Of a stretch of 64,000 nt of DNA, positions 8,601-15,443 are shown one piece after another. Below the pieces are notes generated by a model. That model was not told where the DNA came from, made no database searches, and saw only the letters and a list, made by a program, of their open reading frames with translations. Both the position numbers and the translations under genes were made by a program. Numbering within the stretch: the stretch's first letter is position 1; every line of letters begins with the position of its first letter. Source of the DNA: UBA6168 sp965222975 (lineage in GTDB: Bacteria > Bacteroidota > Bacteroidia > Chitinophagales > Saprospiraceae); assembly GCA_965222975.1 (NCBI GenBank), contig CBDCVJ010000041.1:372001-436000 (forward strand), read 5' to 3'.

Positions 8601-9563
8601 ATGAATTTAAAATGGATTTTCATAAGTGCGGCATTATCCATCTCTATCAATTCCTACAGCAAAGAAATAAACATTTCAGGTTCGTTGTATCAAAAAGATA
8701 ATGATGCTGCTTTCTTGAGCATCCCATTTCATTTAGCCAGCAATTTAATCATAGTCGAAGCATTTGTCGATGGCCAAAAAGGGAATTATATTATTGATAC
8801 CGGTACAAAATCAATGGTATTAAATTCCAAATATTTTTCAGGTCGAATAAATTCCAAAAACCGGGCATACGATTTTTCAGGATCAAGTATGGTATACAAA
8901 GAAAGAGTTGTAAAATTTAACTGGAAAAATAAAAAAATAAAGACCTATCCGGCAGCCGTCGTTTCCTTGGCTTCTTTGGAAGAAATAATAGGGGAAGAAA
9001 TAATGGGCTATATCGGATATGAAATATTGAAAGAATATGAAATAGTTATTGATTACACAAATAGAAATCTCACACTTTATCAACTCGGAAAAAAAGGAAA
9101 ACGAAAAAACTCCCAATTATCACATGTAAAATTATTGGACTCCATCACATTAAAACCCAATGGGCATTTGCCTTATTTAATGGTACACTTAGGTGGTCAA
9201 AAATTAAAATTGGGGATTGACAGTGGAGCTTCTGTCAACTTAATAAAAACGAGTGCAACTAAAAAAATGTGGGATCACTTTCGCCCCAATGGTTTCCAAT
9301 CAACTGCTGGTTTTACTGGAAATGAGTCGTTATCAACACATGGGGTGTTACATAAGCTGACTATTGAAAACACTTCTTGGTCGCCCATGAAATGTGTGCT
9401 AAAGGACATGAATGACTTAAACCGTACACTCCCCACCAGTTTGGATGGCTTATTGGGTTTCGAATTTTTAAAGCAATATAAAATCTCCATTAATTACCGC
9501 AAAAACAAAATGTATATATGGCATCCTGAAAAATTGCAGCCTGTAGCCATTACTGCTCGGTGA
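8601..9563 (+). CDS. Secreted retropepsin-like aspartic protease
   Basis: A 320-residue protein with two aspartyl protease motifs. The N-terminal lobe has YIIDTGTKSMVLN (DTG, about residue 65) and the C-terminal lobe has LGIDSGASVNLI (DSG), each followed by a hydrophobic strand, as in the bacterial aspartyl-protease family of pepsin/retropepsin type. A signal peptide (residues 1-20, KWIFISAALSISINSYS) indicates export. The ATG at 8601 is chosen because it begins the signal peptide; the open frame running upstream to 8493 lies inside a palindromic repeat. The gene overlaps the next one by four bases (GTGA), so the two are probably co-translated. Substrate unknown. Confidence 0.82.
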   Translation: MNLKWIFISAALSISINSYSKEINISGSLYQKDNDAAFLSIPFHLASNLIIVEAFVDGQKGNYIIDTGTKSMVLNSKYFSGRINSKNRAYDFSGSSMVYKERVVKFNWKNKKIKTYPAAVVSLASLEEIIGEEIMGYIGYEILKEYEIVIDYTNRNLTLYQLGKKGKRKNSQLSHVKLLDSITLKPNGHLPYLMVHLGGQKLKLGIDSGASVNLIKTSATKKMWDHFRPNGFQSTAGFTGNESLSTHGVLHKLTIENTSWSPMKCVLKDMNDLNRTLPTSLDGLLGFEFLKQYKISINYRKNKMYIWHPEKLQPVAITAR

Positions 9564-9844
9564 TATTTTTTTCCAAATCCCTAAAATTGATCTTTTTTTT
9601 TCTGATTGCACCATTTGTCCTGTGGTTGTTTCCCAAAAAAGTTAAGTATGTAAAATATATTATTTACATCCTCGCCTGGTATATCGTCGCAAAAATATGT
9701 GAACATTATGACGATGCCATATTTTACTTTTTAGGTTTTTGGAGCGGGCATACCATCAAGCATTTAGTAGGTGCGATCAGCCTGTTTTATATATTGAAAT
9801 TAATTGTAGCTTGGGAAGGCGAATTAATATTAGAGAGCAAATAA
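9560..9844 (+). CDS. Small hypothetical membrane protein coupled to the protease
   Basis: A 94-residue protein starting with GTG at 9560 whose start overlaps the stop of the aspartic protease gene. Three hydrophobic stretches are visible (LIFFFLIAPFVLWLF, YIIYILAWYIVAKI, LVGAISLFYILKLIVAW), so it is an integral membrane protein. One segment has CEHYDDAIFYFLGFWSGH, which contains several potentially charged or metal-binding residues. I do not recognise the family. The overlap implies it serves or is regulated with the protease. The reading frame is well conserved in hydrophobic pattern, which supports it being real despite its size. Confidence 0.6.
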   Translation: MIFFSKSLKLIFFFLIAPFVLWLFPKKVKYVKYIIYILAWYIVAKICEHYDDAIFYFLGFWSGHTIKHLVGAISLFYILKLIVAWEGELILESK

Positions 9845-9900
9845 TGTTTTCAGCTTTTCCGTCACCATAAGCAGGCAGGCAGAATATCAAATTTTCTCTT

Positions 9901-9980
9901 GACAGGATTAACAAGATTTACATGATTATAAAATGTTTAGAAATAGAAAGTTATATCATTTAAACTTCGTTAATCCTGTC
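9901..9980. repeat. Inverted repeat GACAGGATTAAC / GTTAATCCTGTC
   Basis: A 12-base perfect inverted repeat with an AT-rich 56-base interior containing AAGATTTACATGAT. This GACAGGATTAAC sequence is a type often found dispersed in Bacteroidota. It lies between the two convergent genes ending at 9844 and 10026 and may act as a bidirectional terminator. Confidence 0.55.
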
Positions 9981-10025
9981 CATCTACCCATTTACTCTTA
10001 AGTGTTGACGAAAAACCTGGAATGA

Positions 10026-10361
10026 TCACCCCCGCCGATGTCGATCTTCCTCCTTCATCATTGTCATCACCATTTTCAATTTAGCGAAAACAATGATCAC
10101 CATCAGGGAAAGCGAGGTCAATAACAGCCAGCGCCCGGTAGCACCGATCTGTTCCGGGGCAAACCCCAGGGTTCCTTGCACATTGTGTTTGTTTTCATAA
10201 CCGACACCGTAGGCAGGCATAGAAGATTGATCGCCTGATTTTTTGACGGCCGTATAATTGGCTGAAGGTTCGTTGGCCGTGATAGTATCGGGCATTGCAA
10301 AAGAGATGGTTAGGACAACTAACAGGACAGTGATGAAGTTAAAACGGATATTCATTTTCAT
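10026..10361 (-). CDS. Hypothetical protein with two membrane segments
   Basis: About 111 residues from the ATG at 10361 (a second ATG lies at 10355; the longer frame to 10391 is less likely). An N-terminal hydrophobic segment (FNFITVLLVVLTISFAM) reads as a signal peptide or anchor, followed by a polar, probably periplasmic stretch and a second membrane segment near the C terminus (WLLLTSLSLMVIIVFAKL), then a charged tail KEEDRHRRG. I do not recognise it. The isolated position and small size give no functional clue. It could be a cell-envelope accessory protein. Confidence 0.5.
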   Translation of the reverse strand: MKMNIRFNFITVLLVVLTISFAMPDTITANEPSANYTAVKKSGDQSSMPAYGVGYENKHNVQGTLGFAPEQIGATGRWLLLTSLSLMVIIVFAKLKMVMTMMKEEDRHRRG

Positions 10362-10650
10362 TTGAGTTTTAGATTTTACAGAAGTTGGCATACAAAGTCA
10401 ATTAATTACCTGCCGCTATTCATGGATACCGAAAAGCAAGATTGGTTATCACCAATCGACTTTGAAATTCAACGATGCTATTCTGTGAAAAAGGAGAAGG
10501 CCGCTTCATCACCTTAAGTTGGTTCCTCGTACTTTCCTTAGGAGCAATGCCGTCCTTAATAAAACCGTCGGGGAAATTTGAGAGGTGGTACTTTGTTGTG
10601 AGCGAAGGTATGAAATTATGTACTTTTCCAAGTTTTTATGATGAACTGAA

Positions 10651-10730
10651 ATATATTCCTCTCTCCCTCTAGTTTTCTTCGCCTTTGGCCTGAAAACGGA
10701 TATAAAATAAAAAGTGTAGGGTAGTAAAAT
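10651..10730. repeat. Solo arm of palindrome family A
   Basis: Read on the minus strand, it gives CCTACACTTTTTATTTTAT, then CGTTTTCAGGCC, AAGGCGAAGAAAAC and GAGGGAGAGAGG. This matches the left arm of the element at 8426-8600 over its length, but there is no facing second arm. It sits just upstream of the gene at 10760. The rest of the gene-free stretch 10362-10759 shows nothing else I can name. Confidence 0.5.
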
Positions 10731-10759
10731 ATATTCTTGAAATTGTTAAAAATAAACCA

Positions 10760-11176
10760 ATGAAAATCACTAAAAAAATTGAAGTGGAAATTCTCCAGGT
10801 CATGGAGGATTATTGGAGCAGCTACCTCAACGGCGATCTGCAAAATTGGGCATCCTACCTGCCTGACGATTACCGCAACATCGGAACCACCAAAGCAGAG
10901 ATTTGGAACAGCAAAAAAGAGATAGTCGATTTTACCGAAAAGGTACTCGACCAGACGGTTGGCATGGCTGAGACGAGAAATAAAAAAACGCAAGTCATTC
11001 CGTATGACCCATACATCATGGTGCATGTGTTGGGCAATTTGTATGTCAAAGCGGAAGAGGGATGGTTATATTATGCCCCATTCCGGCTATCCTCTTTGTT
11101 GGAAAAAACAATTGAATTAAAAAACAATAGTGTTGATGAACAATGGACGGGAATTGAGCGGATGATGGAAAAGTAA
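10760..11176 (+). CDS. NTF2/SnoaL-like domain protein
   Basis: A 138-residue protein whose first 115 residues resemble the SnoaL-like (nuclear transport factor 2 fold) domain that Bacteroidota place alone or in front of sensor kinases: ILQVMEDYWSSYLNGDLQNW, then the FTEKVLDQTVGMAETRNK segment and YAPFRLSSLLEK. The usual final strands of that domain after SSLLEK are replaced by a polar tail (NNSVDEQWTGIERMMEK), so the C terminus may be altered or truncated. The family offers ligand-binding or enzymatic cone-shaped pockets. No catalytic residue can be named here. It lies about 110 bases before the nucleotide cyclase gene on the same strand. Confidence 0.6.
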   Translation: MKITKKIEVEILQVMEDYWSSYLNGDLQNWASYLPDDYRNIGTTKAEIWNSKKEIVDFTEKVLDQTVGMAETRNKKTQVIPYDPYIMVHVLGNLYVKAEEGWLYYAPFRLSSLLEKTIELKNNSVDEQWTGIERMMEK

Positions 11177-11285
11177 GTATGGAGTACCATTGTCTGGTAT
11201 CTCCAGCAAATTATTTAGGTTATACCAATCCATCCGTCTTTTTAGAGCTACCTTTAAGCATTCTGTTCTGATTATAAAAATAAAA

Positions 11286-13238
11286 ATGCCAGAAAAACAA
11301 AATAGGAAATTAGCCGCCATCCTCTTCGCCGACATCGCCGGCTACACTGCCCTCATGCAAAAAGACGAGCAGAGTGCTTCCGTATTGCTCCGTCGTTTTC
11401 AAAAAAACATTGAAGAATTAATTCCAAAAAATAATGGACAAATAATTAATTTTTATGGGGATGGCGCCCTGTGCATTTTCAATAATCCACTGGAAGCAGT
11501 GCGCTGTGCGATGGAATTACAAAACATTTTTTCAGAAAATCCAATCGTTCCCGTTAGGCTTGGGTTACACAGCGGTACCGTCGTTTTTGAAAATGGAAAA
11601 ATTTATGGCGACAGTGTGAACCTCGCCTCCCGCATCGAAAGCATGGGAATCCCGGGCGCAATTTTATTTTCTAAAAAAATTAGGGATGAAATAAAAAACC
11701 AGCCGGATATAAAAATAACTTCACTGGGAAGTTTTGCTTTTAAAAATGTGGAAGAAGAAATGGAAGTTTTTGTTTTAGCAAATGAGGGGTTTATTATTCC
11801 CGATAAAAAGGAATTAAAAGGAAAATTTAAAAACACTGAAAAAGAACCCGTCCCGAATTCACTTCGGGAAAAATCCATCGCTATCCTCGCATTTGAAAAC
11901 CGAAGTGGCGACCCGGAACAGGAATATTTCAGCGACGGTATTTCGGAGGAAATTATTTATGCGCTTTCCAAATTGGAAAAATTAAAAGTCGCAGGCCGTA
12001 CCTCGTCCTTTTCTTTTAAAGGGAAAAAACTGGATCTAATAGAAGTCGGCAATAAATTAAATGTGAAAAATTTATTGGAAGGCAGTGTACGGAAAATGGG
12101 CAACCGGGTGCGGGTCACTGCCCAATTGGTGAGTGTGGAAAGTGGTTTCCAAATATGGACGGAACGATTCGACCGGGAGTTGGAAGATATTTTTGCGATT
12201 CAAGATGACATTGCCCAAAATATTGTCGAAAAATTGGAATTGACACTTTTAAAAGATCAGGAGAAAAAACCGCTCGTCGAAAAACCAACACAAAACATTG
12301 ATGCGTACCAATGGTATCTTCGGGGGCGTTATTACCTTGACCAACGTGCCCATGTTGACCTCGCCATCTCCTGTTTTCAAAAAGCGCTCGACCTCGACCC
12401 CAATTATGCCCTTGCGCATACGGGCATGGGGTACGCTTATTTTTATCAAGTTGTGATTGCCAATTTTCCTCCTAAAACATTCCTTAGGGCAAAGGCATCG
12501 GCACAAAGGGCAAAAGAACTCGACCCCACTATCGCCGAGCCTTATCTCATCGAAGGAGTAGCCAATTTTTATTACCACTGGGACGATCAAAAAGCGCTCG
12601 AACAATACGAAAAAGCACTATCCCTTAATCCCAATTCGCACGACATCTACAGGGTAAAAGCCTATTATCATTCCATGACGGGGGATTTGGGCACTGCAGA
12701 ACAATTGGCCAGAAAAGCAGCGGAATTGGATCCGTTGAATTTAAATTCACAATTAAGTTTAGCAGAAATTTTATACCGGGCACATCATTTTTCCAATGCA
12801 GTAAAAGTCCTTGAAAAACTAATTGTTGATTTTTCGGAAAATAAAGTCGCTTATATTTTATTGGGCAATTGTTATTACCGTTTGGGGAAAAAAGAAATGG
12901 CGGAAAAATATTTCAAACTCATAACGGCCACTGCTCAGGAAAACTCCTTTTATCTGACCTCGAGATTATTGTTTTATATCGAGACAGGCCGCCCCGAAGA
13001 AGCTAAAAAACTAATTGTAGATATTGAAAAAAACATTTCCGAAAGGTGGGATTCGCCCGCTTGCATTGCACTATTATATTTTGGACTGGGGGAAGAAAAA
13101 AAGGCTTCTGAATATTTGCAAAAAGCATTGGAGGAAAGAGACCCTATTTTAAAAATTGCTATTGTCGAGCCGTCGTGGGATAAATATCGTCAAAACCCAA
13201 TAGTGCAAAAGGTCTTTAAAAAGATGTCCATTATTTAA
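11286..13238 (+). CDS. Class III nucleotide cyclase fused to TolB-like and TPR regions
   Basis: A 650-residue protein from ATG 11286 (an in-frame upstream start at 11190 would add 32 unrelated residues). Residues 1-160 are a class III adenylate/guanylate cyclase: D16 in LFADIAGYTALM and D59 in NFYGDGALCIF are the two metal aspartates, and N112 and R116 in VNLASRIES are the transition-state residues, so it should be active. Residues about 200-330 form a TolB/FlgO-like domain (SIAILAFENRSGDPEQEYFS, then GISEEIIYALSKL). The rest is TPR. It has no membrane segment, so it is probably cytoplasmic. It presumably makes cAMP in response to a signal bound by the TolB/TPR part. This family is common in Saprospiria. 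Confidence 0.88.
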   Translation: MPEKQNRKLAAILFADIAGYTALMQKDEQSASVLLRRFQKNIEELIPKNNGQIINFYGDGALCIFNNPLEAVRCAMELQNIFSENPIVPVRLGLHSGTVVFENGKIYGDSVNLASRIESMGIPGAILFSKKIRDEIKNQPDIKITSLGSFAFKNVEEEMEVFVLANEGFIIPDKKELKGKFKNTEKEPVPNSLREKSIAILAFENRSGDPEQEYFSDGISEEIIYALSKLEKLKVAGRTSSFSFKGKKLDLIEVGNKLNVKNLLEGSVRKMGNRVRVTAQLVSVESGFQIWTERFDRELEDIFAIQDDIAQNIVEKLELTLLKDQEKKPLVEKPTQNIDAYQWYLRGRYYLDQRAHVDLAISCFQKALDLDPNYALAHTGMGYAYFYQVVIANFPPKTFLRAKASAQRAKELDPTIAEPYLIEGVANFYYHWDDQKALEQYEKALSLNPNSHDIYRVKAYYHSMTGDLGTAEQLARKAAELDPLNLNSQLSLAEILYRAHHFSNAVKVLEKLIVDFSENKVAYILLGNCYYRLGKKEMAEKYFKLITATAQENSFYLTSRLLFYIETGRPEEAKKLIVDIEKNISERWDSPACIALLYFGLGEEKKASEYLQKALEERDPILKIAIVEPSWDKYRQNPIVQKVFKKMSII

Positions 13239-13280
13239 CCCTTCAGATGGAATTGTTTGGTAGTGAATCAAATAATAAAA

Positions 13281-13314
13281 GCCGGAACTCATTTCGAATT
13301 CCGGCCATTTTTTA
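13281..13314. terminator. Rho-independent terminator between convergent genes
   Basis: GCCGGAA and TTCCGGC pair around an 11-base loop and are followed by CATTTTTT. It lies 40 bases after the cyclase stop and upstream of the convergent gene's end at 13354, so it can serve the plus-strand transcript, and possibly both. Confidence 0.7.
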
Positions 13315-13353
13315 GGGTCAATACAAGTTATCGCACTTGATTTTTTATAGCGA

Positions 13354-13729
13354 TTAATAAAAGGTGGTTTTCACAAATTTTCCGGACACCTGTTGACCGT
13401 CGGAAAAAACATTCAACAAATAAATACCTGATGGCAAATGATCAATTGCTATTTGCTCGTTCCATGAATTTGAATATGCAATAAGTGATTTTTGAAAAGC
13501 TTTTTTCCCCAACTGATCCCACAGTTCGATTTTTAAATCTCCTATTTTATTGACAGTCATTAATTGCATTCGTATAAAACCATTAGCAGGATTGGGATAG
13601 ATGGTCAATGTAGTACTTAATTCTTTTTCGCCAGTGTCTCCAGCAATGTCAACTGTTTGGCAGAATTCATCGCTCCGGCATTGGTAATGTACTGTCAGGC
13701 AAACTTCATAAGTCGCTAAATCTGGGAAA
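13354..13729 (-). CDS. C-terminal fragment with T9SS type A sorting domain (frameshifted)
   Basis: This frame carries the end of the secreted protein that begins at 14227. The segment from FPDLATYEVCL continues the sequence broken off in the other frame. The last 80 residues form a T9SS type A sorting domain: LTIYPNPANGFIRMQL, a beta-strand pair, LPSGIYLLNVFSDGQQVSGKF and a final KT-rich end. A longer open frame reaches back to 13833, but its upstream part is not similar to anything and is the shifted reading of the other fragment. One extra base at the CCC of 13724-13726 explains the break. The joined product would be about 300 residues and exported by type IX secretion. Confidence 0.6.
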
Positions 13730-14227
13730 GTTGCCATCCAAGGTATCTCCATCAACATGTGAGGTGGGCAAAGTAATACCATAAGGGTTGAAAATATAAT
13801 CGCCACTAAAATCCGGTGGGCCAGACTCAGCAATGTTTACCCTCATGCGAACCGGAATGTTATTGGCGAATTGACTGAAAAAAACTTCTTCTTTTCCATC
13901 CCCGTCCAGATCAACCAATTGCCAGATATTTCTCGGCAAGCCAAAAGGATATGATTCTACCCAAACAAATGCAGGAGCTGCATTACTTCCAATGTTTTCA
14001 TAATACCTTAAATCACCTTGTTGGCCATCATACAAGGCTGCGACAACCTCCAACGTATCGTCTTGATCCAGATCCACCAATTTAAAGGAGGCAATGTAGT
14101 CTGACCCCCAATCCAGTCCAAATTCATGAAATACCGGAGGTTCGAATGGGGGCAGTTGGGCAATAAGTGTTGTTATTCCAATTATCAGGAACAGTGCAGC
14201 AGCAAAGTGGAGAATTTTTGGTTTCAT
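13706..14227 (-). CDS. N-terminal fragment of secreted FG-GAP/VCBS-like protein (frameshifted)
   Basis: Starts at ATG 14227 with a signal peptide (ILHFAAALFLIIGITTLIAQ). Two segments resemble FG-GAP/VCBS calcium-loop repeats of the integrin-propeller kind: LVDLDQDDTLEVVAAL and LVDLDGDGKEEVFFSQF. The frame then runs GDTLDGNFPRFSDL and stops, whereas the +1 frame continues with a sensible sequence and the T9SS tail, so this is one gene broken by a single-base change near 13725. The complete protein would be a secreted or surface-attached protein. Either the gene is inactivated or the base is a sequencing error. Confidence 0.6.
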   Translation of the reverse strand: MKPKILHFAAALFLIIGITTLIAQLPPFEPPVFHEFGLDWGSDYIASFKLVDLDQDDTLEVVAALYDGQQGDLRYYENIGSNAAPAFVWVESYPFGLPRNIWQLVDLDGDGKEEVFFSQFANNIPVRMRVNIAESGPPDFSGDYIFNPYGITLPTSHVDGDTLDGNFPRFSDL

Positions 14228-14361
14228 AAGACAGGAATGTTTAGTGCCTGATTTCACTTATTGAAATCAGGCAGGGTGAACGAATAACTTGTCTCATTCT
14301 TCTTTTGTGAAAGGTGGAAGGAGAGAGCAATGAAAAAGTCTTGTGCTTATTTGGAGAAAAT

Positions 14362-14388
14362 CCAGGCGGTATTGGCTGAACCGCCTGG
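14362..14388 (-). terminator. Hairpin after the lipoprotein gene
   Basis: CCAGGCGGT and ACCGCCTGG form a perfect 9-base stem with a 9-base loop. On the minus strand it is followed by ATTTTC. It lies about 75 bases after the stop of the gene ending at 14463 and fits as its terminator. Confidence 0.55.
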
Positions 14389-14462
14389 AGGGTGTTTGGT
14401 TTTGTTAAAATAACAAGTTGGAATTTTTGGGTTAATGCGAATTATGGAATAGCATAAATCGC

Positions 14463-15233
14463 TCAATAATACAACCACCCCCATGCCGATACGTGTCCTG
14501 GCTGATCTTCAAACATACCATATGGTATTGGCGTAATTGTAAGGCGTAAAGTGAAAGATCCTTCAGCATCAGCAAAGTCACCAGTGCTGTACTGCCAGCA
14601 GGTCGGTTCTGGATAGGCTGAATTGCAAACGGTCATCGGCATATCAATGTTAGCAGTACCATCAGGATTTAGAGTAAAAGAGCCGGGCCCTGACAACCAA
14701 TGCTGCAGGGTACTTTCCCCCTTTTCATACGAGCCGTTGAACTTTCCAGCCTCACTGAGCAAAGGGCCGCAACCAAAGCGCATCCAGCTTTGATCCACTT
14801 TGCCATAGCCAGTCATGTGTACTTCGTTGTCAATGAACCCGCCAAAAAAGCCGACCCACGTTGACTCGTCCGGGCAATCAGAAATATCAAAACAAATCTC
14901 TGCGTTAAGCGGGTCATCACAATTGGACAGCACAGGGTAAAAATGCCCCACTATATCGCCCCATGTGAAGAAGGGCCGCCATTTCTTTTTTCGTGGATTT
15001 CGGTCGGATACTTCATTAGAGGAGGGAGTGTAAGAGGGTGGCCCGGCATAGAAAGCTTCTTTCTCTTCTTTCGTCATATAAGCAGCTACTTCGGCTGGAA
15101 TCTCGATGGTCTCGGTGTACTGTTCGTCAAGTGCCTTTTCAAGGAGGGGCTCCTGCGTACAATTAATAAATACTAAAGAGGCAATCAAACATAGAAATGC
15201 CCCCGTAACAAAAATGGAAGTTCTCCTTTTCAT
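14463..15233 (-). CDS. Hypothetical lipoprotein
   Basis: A 256-residue protein with a lipoprotein signal peptide: a KRR start, hydrophobic GAFLCLIASLVF and an INC lipobox with the Cys at about residue 25, so it is probably anchored in the outer or inner membrane. A short helical region (AEVAAYMTKEEKEAFYAG) is followed by a beta-rich domain with several Cys residues and a repeated tryptophan/glycine pattern (GSFTLNPDGTANIDMPM). I recognise no family. It is a single gene with its own downstream hairpin. The domain content suggests an extracytoplasmic beta-sandwich, but function is unknown. Confidence 0.65.
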   Translation of the reverse strand: MKRRTSIFVTGAFLCLIASLVFINCTQEPLLEKALDEQYTETIEIPAEVAAYMTKEEKEAFYAGPPSYTPSSNEVSDRNPRKKKWRPFFTWGDIVGHFYPVLSNCDDPLNAEICFDISDCPDESTWVGFFGGFIDNEVHMTGYGKVDQSWMRFGCGPLLSEAGKFNGSYEKGESTLQHWLSGPGSFTLNPDGTANIDMPMTVCNSAYPEPTCWQYSTGDFADAEGSFTLRLTITPIPYGMFEDQPGHVSAWGWLYY

Positions 15234-15443
15234 GATAGTGAAATTTTGAGGGTGAAAAAATGCCGGTAATGGAAAAAAGCCTGATAACAGCCCGGCAGCA
15301 TTTTGATTAAAATGAGCAGAACATGGGTAAGTAGTTTTTCGCCAATACCGATGTTAAAAGATGACGTCATCGGAATGGCAACAATGTGGATTTTTATATG
15401 GGCGAGTATTTGAATATATGTCTCAAACTTTTACAATAGTGTC

